From positions 1,557,474,501 through 1,557,538,500 of the forward strand of contig CM057455.1 of NCBI GenBank assembly GCA_016271365.2: DNA of 64,000 nucleotides, given 5' to 3'. Shown in pieces: positions 42,326 through 52,739 of the stretch. The DNA comes from Neoceratodus forsteri. Taxonomy: Eukaryota; Chordata; Ceratodontiformes; Ceratodontidae. Position 1 is the stretch's first letter; each line of letters begins with the position of its first letter. The notes under the pieces were generated by a model that was not told the origin of the DNA, did not search any database, and worked only from the letters and a program-made list of their open reading frames with translations. The position numbers and the translations under genes are program-made.

Positions 42326-44520
42326 GAAATGTGGAGGGAGGTGCATCTTGCTTCCCAGTCGTAGTAGTCACAGTGCACCCTGTTGACCCCTTCCATGCAG
42401 TAGGTAGCCACACGACCCTCCAGCGGATGTCCAGGGAGCCATGGTACCCTGCATTCACCGCACGGTAGTCCATTCCCCCTGCCATATAGGTGTTCCCCAC
42501 CCACCTTGTGGTCATTTCGAGAGAGCATGCAAATAGTAGCATAGTGGCAACATATTTTTCTAGCAGTGTTGCCAAGTTTCATGGCACCCATGTTACGTAG
42601 TAAGCACTAACTGAAATATGTGGGTGAAGGAGGAAAACACAGAGATGCAGCACTGACCCCCCCCCCAGACTTCCCTGCCCACAGCACAATTAGGTGAGCT
42701 CTGTGGCAGACACAGTCAGCGGTGTGGGAAACATGGGACCAAACAGGAGCAGTGGCACAGTTGATCATGGCAGTGATTGCCACTCTGGAGAGCTGCACTG
42801 CACTGGCAATCCGGAACACAGGTAGGTGAGCCAGTACAATAGTAGCAGTAGGACAGTACAGGAGGGGGCCCGATTCCCCCACCTCAGAGCCACAGCGGTA
42901 GCATGTGTTATTTACTGTTAGACCCAGCAGAGAGACACAGTCACACATTCCGATGACATGAGGGTTCTGGCAGCAGTAGGTGTCCCTCCATTTCTCTCTC
43001 AGGTGTCGTGCCTCACAGTGCACCCCAGGCATGCATTAAATGCCTATAAATGCACCCCCTGTCATGGGTTATTGCTTACAGAAAGCATTGTCCGATGGAG
43101 GGTTTGTGCACATAGTGTTTTGCACACTGTCTAAATTTGATTATGCATGCCTTTCTGGAAGAGGACAGAGATGTATGTGGCAAAAAGAATATGCACACAC
43201 TTAAATCTCTCCTGCAAAGCACCCCAGTGACTGTGGGCCATGCAGGAAGGACACACGACTGCCTCAGAATAACCTGTCATCCAGGATGTTACAACATGGT
43301 GGACCTCCACCTTTTACATGTCTTAGTGACTGCAGGAGCAAAAACGGCTGTAAGACAGTACACTTTGGAGAACAACATAGAGGATGCTGAATTGCTGATG
43401 TGCTGTGCACGTTAATCCTCAGTAGTGGGCTGTTTTAGGGCTTCTCTTCAAGATACTACAACCTGTTAAAGGCATCACTGGGAAGTGAATTCTAGTGCAA
43501 CCACCATCAGTCAAATAATTCCATTGATTTAAGATTCTTGTATTATAGCTGACTACAGTCAGGGAAAGCTTGGTAGCTTCAGAAAGCCATTTCAGATGGA
43601 AGACTCTTGTGCCATTGGCAGGAACTTGTCGCCAAGAATCAAGACAGACATAGTCTATCAAATGATCCAAAAAGTTACTGCCAGAGATAAGCAACTCTGA
43701 GAAATGCTGGAGGCAGAGCAAAAGCAACAGTAGTACACCAATGGCACAAGATGAAACCATTCCCACAGCATGATCCCACTGTGTTACAAAACTGCAGAGA
43801 GAAAAGCATTTAAGAAGTAAATTCCACTTTGAAAAATTGACAATAGATGCAGCCCCCTCATCCATTCCTCCTGCACCTTCACAACCCTCTCTTGTCTGTC
43901 AAGCTACAAAACGGACAGCTGTTGCCTTTCATTGTACTCCCACTAGTAAACTTTGGGGTCACAGGGTTGACAGCTTTTTGGCAGAAAAAAGTATTGAATG
44001 AAATGAAGATTATAATCCTATGAAACTGTCTGTCTGTCCTGGCAAAGGGATCTCAGTCAGCATACAATGTAGACAGTAGCAGAACTTGCTGTGTAGTGTG
44101 ACTATTGCGCAGTTTCGTATCTTGCATCCAGTAAATAAAAAAATATAAAAACATTTTTTCAATATTTTTCATTTAGGTATGTCCCACAGTCCTTGAACAT
44201 TGCTCAGTTGTCTCTTGGTGGTGCTTAGAATGCATTTTTGTCTCTTTTCCAGGATTCGATTTTGGCCACGGGATAGCGCCAATGGTGCTCTGTTTTTTTT
44301 TTTAATGTCCCACTTTTATTTTTTGAATAGGACATAATGACGTGCTTCCATGTGTTGCCACATGGAGTGCACTTTTGGATTTCTCCATCAGACATTGTGA
44401 ACACTTGTGAGCGCTCAAGTGGCTGGGGCCTGGATCTGATAGAGATTGTGAGTGCTGGGGGTGTGGATGTACTGCAGAAATCCGAAGCTGCAAGTAAAGG
44501 CCGGGAAGCTGCAAGTGAAG
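42326..44520. other. Unassigned segment
   Basis: No gene is supported. 42326-43075 contains the second copy of the unidentified repeat noted at 41.5 kb. Its right edge (43040-43075, minus strand GTAAGCAATAACCCATGACA) matches one arm of the hairpin at 58592-58665. 44025-44125 (GTCCTGGCAAAGGGATCTCAG, TATACAATG-like, CTTGCTGTG) has relatives at 50900-50985 (inverted) and 56345-56420. The reading frames at 43137-43415 and 43865-43419 have no recognisable motif. Confidence 0.4.
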
Positions 44521-45066
44521 GCTGGCCCACCAGCGCAGTGGTTGGATTTCCACTTGCGACACCGGCGAACCGGGTTCGGGAATGAACCTGGGTTGTCAGA
44601 GGGCCGGTCGGGGGAGAAGGATCGAGCGTCTTTAGGACAGCTCTCTTTCTCTGGGGGGTGGGTGGGTCTCTGCATTCAGTGCAGGAGTGACAGCTAGCGA
44701 AAGCTGGGTGTATCGCCCCGCACACTGATGCATGGTCAAGGATCTCTGGGGTGCGACAGACGCAGGCATCATTGCACATCTCTGACCCAGTCTATAGGGA
44801 TAAACTCCCTCAATGCTGGCCGTCTCTATGACACCCTGACCCCAGACTTCAATTAGCTGCCTGGCCGAGGGCGTTTCCAACCAGATAAGGTCACACGGCA
44901 CCGGTGTCTGCTGTGGTGCCATGCCCCGCCTCCTGGGGGGTAAGCCAGGAGTGACTGGGAGAGCGAGGGGCTTAACAGGTGGTGGAAGCCGTGGCGGCAC
45001 CGTAACTAGGGCGGAGCTCTGACGGCTTGGCAGGAGGACAAAAAGTAAGATAAATATAAAAAAAAA
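44521..45066 (+). mobile_element. tRNA-Ser/Leu-like SINE, copy 1
   Basis: The head GGCCCACCAGCGCAGTGGTT (A-box-like) is followed about 45 bp later by a B-box-like GGGTTCGGGAATG (44574). The body is GC-rich with CTCTTTCTCTGGGGGGTG. The tail is TAAATATAAAAAAAAA. GCTGCAAGTGAAG (44508-44520) and GCTGCAAGTGAGG (45067-45079) are target duplications. About 546 bp. Copies 2 and 3 are at 47638 and 49512. Confidence 0.78.
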
Positions 45067-45490
45067 GCTGCAAGTGAGGGGCAGAGAAGGGGAGGACTTA
45101 AGGAAGCTAATGAGTGGCACTCACAGTATTGGAGAGGAAGTGAGTAATTGACAACTCTGAGCTGGGTCGGGTGACGTTGGACGTGTTTAGCGCTAGGGGT
45201 GGGTTCTCATGATGGCTGGCTTGTCTGCCTTTTCTTGCTTAGCGCAATGGGTGTAGGTTCCGATCAATGACCGCCTTTCTGCCAACCTGCCTAACAGTGC
45301 TGCACAGCCAATCAGTGTACAAATACTTGGTGTGTTTTACAGACAATACATTTGGTACACAGAATGTCCAAGAGGCTGTGCAGAGGAACAGGTTGACACA
45401 GTTGTTTGGGGGTCACTGGAACAGTATCAGCATCTGTTCCATTTTGTGGTTCTGGATAAACGGATCTCATTATAAATAATTACTGATGGC
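45067..45490. other. Unassigned segment
   Basis: No feature is recognised apart from the SINE target duplication at its left edge. A 70-codon frame (45267-45479) shows no family motif. Confidence 0.35.
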
Positions 45491-45850
45491 TCTCTCTCAT
45501 CCTGAGAACTAATAGTTATAGCAGCTGAAAATAGTAACTATTTTACCCTCGTTTTCGAGATGGGGAAATGGGAGCAGGCAAGCAGACTGTGAGAGGCTCT
45601 TTGAAAACAGTTTTTTTTAAAAGCTAAATAACTATTATCTCTGCTTACTGCCTAACCCTCGTTTTTGATTCAGAGGGAATTAGGGCAGGCTGTAAGGGGC
45701 TGTTTTAAAATCCTGAGAATTAACAGCTTCTTGGAAAGATAAATATTAAATCTGCTTTCTACATAAACAAACACTCATTTTTTTGAGACAGGGGAGTTAG
45801 GGCAGGTGAGCAGGCTATCAGGGGCTATTTTAAAATCATCCTCATTTCGA
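45491..45850. repeat. Three diverged ~120-bp direct repeats
   Basis: Each unit has AGCT-AAATA-ACTAT-like, CCTCGTTTT-C/T-GA, GGGGAATTAGGGCAGG and GGGGCTGTTTTAAAATC segments. Units begin near 45510, 45615 and 45725. They are about 75-80% alike by eye. Confidence 0.7.
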
Positions 45851-45989
45851 GTCGGTCCTTTTTTTTTTCATTTTGTCCCCTATTTTTTAGCACCTCTGGG
45901 ACAGTGTCCTGCTTCAAAAATTTTCTAGAATGAACCCTGCTTTTCACCTACCATTTTTGCATGCACCCTGCTAATAAAACATCAGTATA

Positions 45990-46714
45990 GAAACATAGAA
46001 TTTGATGGCAGATAAGGACCGCTTGGCCCACCTAGTCTGCCCATTTCCCTACCTAACGGATAAGCTGCAGATCCTAGTTAACCAACAGCCTACTTCCTCC
46101 TACCCCCCACTAGAATTGCCTTATGTCTGTCCCATGCATTCTTGAATTCCCCCACTGTTTTTGACACCACAACCTCCTCAGGAAGGCTGTTCCATGCATC
46201 TACAACTTCACCATGAAGAAATGCATCCTCACATTACATCTGAGTCATCCCCCCTCTATCTTTAAATTGTGCCCACTTGTTCTTGCACGTCTTTTTTTCT
46301 GAAAGATGCTACCCTCTTGGACTTTGTAGATTCCCTTGAGGTACTTGATAGTTTCTATCATGTCCCCCCTCTCCCTCTTTTCCTTGAGGCTATACATATT
46401 AAGCACCTTTAGTCTTTCTTCATTTGTCTTCTGGTGCAGACCCTGCACCATTTTGGCTGCCCTCCTCTGGACAGCCTCCACCCTGTCTATGTCTTTGTGG
46501 AGATGGGGTCTCCAGAACTGCACACACTACTCCAGATGTGGTGTTACCAACTGTCTGTACAGAGGGATAACAACTTCCTGTTTTCTACTGGTGATGCCTC
46601 TCCCTATGCATCCCAGTATCCCCCAGCCCTCCTTACTGCCTTCTCACATTTGCTTACCCACCTTTAGGTCATCTGATATAACTACCACCAGGTCCCTTTC
46701 CATTTTTGTTTTTG
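45990..46714 (-). mobile_element. CR1/L3-type LINE 3' copy with 8-bp duplication
   Basis: TCAGTATA flanks the copy (45982-45989 and 46715-46722). On the minus strand it contains KMERDLVVVISDDLKVGK (46700), ILPLYRQ-like, then FWRPHLHKDIDRVEAVQRRA (46510-46450), GLHQKTNEERLKVLNMYSLK and the 3' end CTATGTTTC. Stops are present. It is the same family as 22084, 30294 and 32971, and is truncated within the C-terminal half of ORF2. Confidence 0.87.
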
Positions 46715-46722
46715 TCAGTATA

Positions 46723-47139
46723 AGCAGAAGGCAGGAAGAGGAGGAAGCTGAAATGGGGAAAGGGATGGGAAAACGTGGCACAAGCAATATTGCAGTCTGG
46801 CAAAAGAAATAGTGCGGCAGTTGCTGGCACATCAATCAGTAACAGTAGTTTGTGTTCCCCACTGCTACCCAGACAGTAAGGAAAGTTAAAGTACTTGAAT
46901 TTATGTGATGATGGTGATTCCCTTATAGTGCCGCACACAAACCGTGATGCAAATATAAGCCTGAAGCAAAAGGGCGACCGAAAGAACAGCACCACGCCCA
47001 TAATCGGCGATGGTCTTCCAGCTACTCAAACAATAGCAATAAAATTACTTTTTTGTGGGGGTAATGTTACTCCCACACCCCCCAAAATAATATAATCAAT
47101 TTGGGGGGGGGTGCGGATTTAAGAAAAATAAAAATGCAG
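46723..47139. other. Unassigned segment
   Basis: No supported feature. A purine-rich patch (46735-46785) gives a short Glu/Lys-rich open frame without homology cues. Confidence 0.35.
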
Positions 47140-47210
47140 AATCCTACTGTAGGACCCAAACCCAGGACTGCTGACTGTGTAGGCGGTGGCTCTAGCCACT
47201 ACACCAAATG
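47140..47210 (-). repeat. tRNA-like sequence (SINE head or tRNA pseudogene)
   Basis: On the minus strand GGTGTAGTGGCTAGAGCC (47205-47188) is a good A box, and CCTGGGTTTGGGTCCT (47166-47151) a near B box at the normal spacing. The acceptor ends do not pair and an A/T-rich stretch follows, so it is a tRNA-derived repeat rather than a working tRNA. Confidence 0.62.
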
Positions 47211-47637
47211 GCCAGCTTGGCAGGGTTTGGCCACACACCTGAATATATCATGTTACAGCCAGTATAGTTCACTGCTACACTCGCTATACAGTATCCTTCG
47301 CTGTCTTGCAAGGGTCACCCTAAACATGAGCGGTATTATTGAGTCGCTTAATAATACTCACTCATGTAGGGTGCTACCAAAGTACTTTAGTTAAAACAAA
47401 ATGGGTAGCCTTTAGAAACCCAGTTGATGCAATCCACTCCAAGCTTCTTCCCAAGCTGGGAGCACTTTGCAGGAATAAAGTCTGTTATCTCGACCCTCTG
47501 CCAGACGTGAGTTAGTCTCCAAAACTTTCACCTCTGCCTTTCATTTCGGTGATGTGGTTTACAGCGGTACCCCTAAATCCACAGCACTAGGTCAAAATAA
47601 TGTGGTGAAAATGGCGCAGTCAAAAAACACGCTGTAG

Positions 47638-48212
47638 GTTGGCCCAGTGGTGCTGAGGGTTAAGGCGCTGGATGCCGCATCTCATGCCATGCCAGCAACC
47701 CGGGTTCAGTGATGGACTCGGGTAGCTAGGGGTCAGCAGGGGAGGGAGAGGATTGAGCATCCAGAGGGCAGCTCTCCTCTCCCTGGGGTGGGGTCCAGGG
47801 ATGCCCAGTGTCCTAGCAGCCCCTGATGGGGATCGGGGGCATTGCAGGTCCACCGACTGATGTAAGGGGTGGAGTGCAGCAGACACCAGCAGGTAGCCGT
47901 GCGCAAGTATCATTGCACGCTGCACTCTTAGGGGAAGAAACAAGGAAGAAAAACCCTGGCAGCCGGGAGAGGCAACAGCAGGTCTCCCGTTGGCAGAACC
48001 CCACATGCTCAGTGCTGACCATGAACCCGACCTTACCCCTTGGAATCCTTTTGGCCTCCTCCTATATGGGCCTGTCAGGAGAGGAGGGGATCCTGATACC
48101 AAAGCTTCGGTTGGAGGAGTGGTTCAGGTGAGCGGTTAGGAGGTGATGCTGAGCGAGCCCACTGGAGAGATGCCCCGGTCTGCCAGGTGAAAAAACAGAA
48201 TGAAAAAAAAAA
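47638..48212 (+). mobile_element. tRNA-Ser/Leu-like SINE, copy 2
   Basis: The head GTTGGCCCAGTGGTGCTGAG, then GGTTAAGGCGCTGGATGCC, resembles the D-arm of class II tRNAs (tRNA-Ser/Leu: GGCCGAGTGGTTAAGGCG). The B-box-like CCCGGGTTCAGTGATGG follows at 47697. The body shares GGGGAGGGAGAGGATTGAGC and GCTCTCCTCTCCC with copy 3. It ends in an A run (48199-48210), then ACACACACCGTGCAG, perhaps a diverged duplication of AACACGCTGTAG before the head. Confidence 0.76.
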
Positions 48213-48810
48213 AACACACACCGTGCAGATACAAGAAAATGGGCATGGTCAAAAACAGCTCTAATATAAATACACCAACTCCAGGACCACGCATGCTGTA
48301 ATGTCTACGCTGTTTTTGACTGTTCCATTTTTACATTGCTATTTTGACCGGATATGTAAATCCACCCTGGCCAGATTTAACCTGTATTCCACTTCTTCTG
48401 TCTCTTTGCTCAGGACTGCACACATCCAGCTCATCATTACTCCTAGTACACCTCTTTCTCCTTCCCTTGCAGACCACTACCTCTTTCATTGCACTTCCCT
48501 CATAGCCAAGTTTTGGTTTGGCTTTCCTGCTCCTCCCCCCACCTCCTACTACCTCTGCTCCACTGATGCCTGCCCTTCCCCCATTGCCCGTGCCAAGACC
48601 TCTGCTGGGCAGCCTAGTTATTCTTACAGACTCCCACTTCTCTGGTCCTCCCTCCCATCCACCATTCATGCTACCTGCACTCCTGTTGCTCTGAAGGTTC
48701 TTCTGCACACACACACCTGCACCTGCTCTTAATCTCCTATTTTCCCCTTGGACCTATACTGAATGTGGAAAATTATGTATATGTAATAACTGGGTATAAT
48801 TTTTTCTCAT
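48213..48810. other. Segment with a LINE-like C-terminal peptide
   Basis: The 143-codon frame 48301-48732 contains GQPSYSYRLPLLWSSLPSTI, similar in layout to the W-N-x-L-P block at LINE C-termini. It lacks other blocks and has a Ser/Thr/Pro bias from pyrimidine-rich sequence. A decayed LINE 3' end is possible. I do not call a gene. Confidence 0.35.
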
Positions 48811-48880
48811 AGGAGAAGCTGATTATAATTCACCGTTATAACCCGCGGGTTATAACGGCGAACACGCACCAGCTTCTCCT
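48811..48880. repeat. Short hairpin with a 26-bp perfect palindrome
   Basis: The outer arms AGGAGAAGCTG (48811-48821) and CAGCTTCTCCT (48870-48880) enclose a perfect 26-bp self-complementary core centred on CCCGCGGG (48833-48858, CCGTTATAACCC and its complement). It may be a tiny MITE or the centre of a larger decayed palindrome. Confidence 0.75.
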
Positions 48881-49495
48881 CAGCCTGGCTCGCGCTCAGT
48901 AACAGCGCGATATAATACAGTCTTCAATCACCGACATGACAAAAACCTCACAGAGCATTTGTGACACAAAAAGACATTCTTGTAGCCTTCAAAAACCCCA
49001 AAACGGTTTAATGCTCATTTAACTAACCTTACAATGTTACATTCTCTCTCTCTGTTTCTCTCTCTCTCTCTTTCATCGCTGACCTTCAGCCTCAGCATCT
49101 GATCAAAATATCACTGTGGCAACAACGATGACCTTAAGAGAAGAAAAAAAAATTCAAAACAAGAAGTAAAGACTCAAGTTACTTTTTTGTACACATTTCT
49201 TTGTATTTGGAGTACATTTTAACTGATAGCTATTTACAACTTGTTGATTTTACCAGCTGCCGTTCACTCACAGAACCCACAATGCAGTCCTAAAAGCAAC
49301 AACTGATGCTGCTAACGTTGTTTCTAAAAGCAAAAAGTTATTCTGTCAAAAAGTTTAAAGTTCTCTTTTAAGTGCTGTTTAAAGTGTTTTAAGCTGTTTA
49401 ATGTTACACAGAATAAAATTAACAAACAAAACCGTCTGTTACAGATACTTTTTGTTTATCTGGTTGGAGAAATAATGACACCCAGCAATTACATT
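48881..49495. other. Unassigned segment
   Basis: No gene is seen. A (TC)n tract lies at 49043-49073. Otherwise the segment is AT-rich unique sequence. Confidence 0.4.
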
Positions 49496-49511
49496 AAACA
49501 ATACATAGGGA

Positions 49512-49883
49512 GGCCGGCCCAGTGGCGCTGCGGGTTAAGGCGCTGGACACCTTACCTCGCGCTACGCTGGCAGCCTGGGTTCAGGAACAAACTTGGATTG
49601 CCGGGGTGCCAGCACAGGAGGGGGCAGGGTGGGAGCAGGATTGAGCGGTGGCTCTCCTCTCCCGGGATGGGGGGGATCGCCCACCCATAGTCCCGTCGCC
49701 ACCTGATGGAGGTCCGGTGGCTGGCTTAGGTGGTTAGTGGCATGACTGGAAGGGAGGGGCATCCCGCAATGCACGTGCATGCCTCCACTTGCACGCATCG
49801 TATCGGGAACGCATAGGAATGGGTCAGGAGAAAACCCATGAAAAATCCACGAAAAGTGTAAATTAAAAAAAAAACAAAAAAAA
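49512..49883 (+). mobile_element. tRNA-Ser/Leu-like SINE, copy 3
   Basis: The head GGCCGGCCCAGTGGCGCTGC, then GGTTAAGGCGCTGGACACC, is the least diverged of the three. The B-box-like GGGTTCAGGAAC is at 49576. The body has GGGGGCAGGGTGGGAGCAGG and GGCTCTCCTCTCCCGGGATG. The tail is AAATTAAAAAAAAAAC with an A run. AAACAATACATAGGGAG (about 49496-49512) before it and AAACAATACATGGAGAG (49884-49900) after it are target duplications. About 372 bp. Poly-A and long duplications imply mobilisation by an L1-like LINE. Confidence 0.85.
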
Positions 49884-49900
49884 AAACAATACATGGAGAG

Positions 49901-50565
49901 AGTGCAAAACTTGACTTTAATGCACTCCCTCGGCATGGGATGCTTTGATATACCCCTCAGGCTTCACCCTCTGGGTTTACCTAGCATCCCACACCTCAGG
50001 TGTGCATTAAATTCTCATTATGCATTCCCCACATGTATTATTGCATATTTAATTGTTTTTTGGCTTATGTATACCTTGATGCACCAGACCTAAATCTCAA
50101 GTACCACCTTACTTGGAATTGCACTGACTACTGTAAATTCCTGTAAACTTTAACTAGTAACTTTTAATTTGTTCAGTTCCTTGTCTATGCCTACTTTCCC
50201 TCCACCTGGAGTGATGTTGTTGTTGTTGTTGTATAAGTGCTACTGTACTGTTTTTGCCTATGTAGCCCCTTCCCCTAGGATGGCGTCTGGCAGTAAGCTA
50301 CTGTAGTTTGGCTCAGTAGGCCTTTCCTTGTAAAACTCTTTCAGTAAATAAATAGTCAGCACCAGAATGAGTGGTAAGCAAAGATACACTACCTGTATGT
50401 ACTGAGCCAGTACAAAGCTAAATGTAACTGATGAGAAGGACAAATCTGGCACTGAAGTGCATGCACTGGAGAATGCAGGTAATGAGGCAAATAAGTCCTC
50501 AGAGAATGGGGAGGAAAGACAAAATGAGGAATTGTTGGCTGTTGAAGTTAAAAAGCTAGACTAGG
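49901..50565. other. Unassigned segment
   Basis: No supported gene. A short (TTG)n run lies at 50216-50231. The rest is not recognised. Confidence 0.38.
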
Positions 50566-50776
50566 GGCTGGCAGTATAGCCTAGAGGTTAGAGTAACAAG
50601 TGAACGGGCTTGGTACATCCAGCACACCTGGGTTTGATTTCCACAACCTCCACTTGCATACTGTGTGACTCTGAGTGAGTCATTTAACCTCCCCAGTGCC
50701 ACTGGGTTGCCATTGTAAACGGCCCTTGTCCACAGTGAGCCTTACCTGGTTACCAAAGAATTAAAAAGAAAATATA
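50566..50776 (+). mobile_element. MIR/CORE-type SINE with an L2-like tail
   Basis: The tRNA-like head has AGTATAGCCTAGAGGTTAGA (A box) and ACCTGGGTTTGATTTCC (B box, 50628-50644). The core follows: CTGTGTGACTCTGAGTGAGT, then CATTTAACCTCCCC (50661-50694), matching the CORE of MIR-like SINEs. The 3' end, CAGTGAGCCTTACCTGGTTA (50733-50752) and then CCAAAGAATTAAAAAG, matches the L2 LINE tail at 3266-3314. MIR-type SINEs are known to be moved by L2 through this shared tail. Confidence 0.85.
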
Positions 50777-50869
50777 TATGCAGAATGAATGTGATCATGC
50801 TCAGCTGATGGATGAGGTGTGACCTAACTATATGAAAAATATGTATTTTTTTTTTTCATTTACTGGTTG

Positions 50870-51250
50870 GAAGGCAGAAAACTGTTCAGTAGTCAGTCAC
50901 TACAGCAGACACAATGCAGCTAGTGGTACTATTGCCTCCATTGTATACTGACTGAGATCATCTCCCATCCCCAGGACAGACAGGTGGTTTTACCTCACCA
51001 CAGTCTCGAAGAGGGGGCCAGGTCAAGTTGGATTTTATTTGGTAGTGAGCATGCATCAATGATAGGAGAAGTAGACCACAAAATATATTCACAACAGCAG
51101 GAAAACACACAGGCAGCTGAGAAAAGTACTGGCATGTGTGACGTTTGTATATTAAAACATTTTTTTCATGAATGCCTGCAAGGCAAGAACAAGCATTTAT
51201 TGCAAAACCTGTTTGCTTGTATGCTGTTACAGATGAGTTATAATACTGAA
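50870..51250 (-). repeat. Unidentified repeat, third relative of 44.0 and 56.3 kb
   Basis: On the minus strand GTCCTGGGGATGGGAGATGA and CTCAGTCAGTATACAATGG, then CTAGCTGCATTGTGTCTGCTG (50985-50900) resemble 44025-44125 and 56345-56420. The 107-codon plus-strand frame 50984-51307 overlaps it and has no recognisable motif. Confidence 0.45.
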
Positions 51251-51270
51251 ATTGTCATGATTGGGCAGTT

Positions 51271-51915
51271 GCCGCCCGAGACCATAAGCCTGGACACTCT
51301 CCACTGAAAGCCGAGACCCCAGCAGGGCTCCCAGCTCAAGACTCCGAGGGATACTCTGCCCCCAGGCAGATGGCGCTTCCACAGCCGCCACCCGAGACCA
51401 CAAGCCCAGATGCTCTCCTCTGAAAGGTACGGCAAAAGCCGTTAGCCAACCGGAACGCGAGCGCCTTCTTCAGCCTCACCCTGATTGGTCCGCTGCCCGA
51501 TATTGCTTTGGCCTTGTTATAACTTCTGAAAAGGGCTGTAATTGTTGTTTTTGCCAGAAATAAATGTTTAGTTTTTAATGTTAGCCTGCTTCCCAATGCC
51601 TTATTGTGCCTGCTAATCCTAAAGCCTTGAAGTGATCTCAGCTCCTTTTTGGCTGTGTCTCTGGACTCCCGACTGTTGGGCACCAAACTAAATCGGCCAC
51701 TTTGTCGTATAAATTTTAATCCTGTTGCTGGACTGCATGACCTTTTGTCTCTGGCCAGTATTTAACTTCCTCCTGTCTCCTCTCTTCTCAGCCAAGACCC
51801 CAGCAGGGCCCCTAGCTCAAGACTCCGATGGAGACTCGGCTCCCCGGCGGACGGCGCTTCCACAGCCACCGCCCGAGACTACAAGCCCGGACGCTCTCCA
51901 CTGAAAGGTACAGCA
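51271..51915 (+). promoter_or_regulatory. Duplicated 5' UTR monomers of the LINE (promoter-like)
   Basis: A partial monomer (51271-51310) is followed by a full one (51310-51430) and, after a 360-bp spacer, a second full one (51787-51912). Shared text includes AGACCCCAGCAGGGC, CAGCTCAAGACTCCGA, GGCGCTTCCACAGCC, CCCGAGAC and CTGAAAGGTAC. Tandem 5' monomers act as transcription units in other LINEs such as mouse L1. A promoter role here is inferred from position. An inverted CCAAT box (GATTGGT, 51484-51490) lies in the spacer. Confidence 0.6.
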
Positions 51916-52739
51916 AAAGTTGTTTTTTTCTGCCCATCCACCCATCCCCCACCCCTACCACCTATTAAGCACGCATACGCCCCGTCTCTAGTCATTCCCA
52001 CGCCCCTTCAGTCTCTCTCTCTCAGGACAAACTTAGCTTCTGAAAAACCCTTCTGTGCTCCCAGCCAAGCTCACCTACACAAGATCAGATACTGTTCATA
52101 TTCTGACCTCTTAGATCTCAGGGATTCTAGTGTCGCTGGTCCTACTAAATAGCCGGTGGGTCAGTTAAACTCTCAAGCCCTGTGGCAATCTGCCTCTGGG
52201 TGCCTTAATTGCCGTGTCAACGGTTTAGATCGCAAACTCCTGGCTCTGGTCCTCTAAATTAGCCTACCAAGAACTTCCAGGTGGCGCCTTGTTGCAGCAC
52301 CTTTGGAGACCCCGCATCTCCTTTCTAACTCATCCCTTTTATAGTGGCATAGGTTATTAAACTAACTTAAGCCGTGAAGCCAGCCAGCTCTATTGTACCT
52401 GTCAATCACCAAGCTCATTATGTGGGTGCCTCTTTGGTTCTATGTTTGCTTCCCCTCCTTCTCGTACCCTCTACAGTACCTAAGCTCACTCAACTTGCTT
52501 GCAGTGGGACTCATAGCCCCCCGTGGGCTACCGTGTACACAGTTTTTCCTCATACAATTACCTCTGTGCCCTCAGACTTCCTTACTTGCAGCCTGTCTCC
52601 AAAACTATGCACAGAGGTGGGACTGGTGCAGAGCTGCCACTGCAGAGTATATTCACCACTTTCACAAGCAATCACCTCCCTTGTTGTCTCCCAGCCAGGG
52701 TTTTAGTATCTGTGGTTCTAGCTCGGTTCAGATACAACC

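Noticed and set aside
46336..46812. Plus-strand 158-codon frame and similar ones at 22376, 32119 and 33459.
   Set aside because: All are antisense shadows of the same CR1/L3 ORF2 segment, recurring at each copy of the LINE.
47140..47210. Functional tRNA gene.
   Set aside because: A- and B-box-like blocks are present but the acceptor and anticodon stems do not pair, and an A/T-rich tail follows; a SINE head or tRNA pseudogene fits better.
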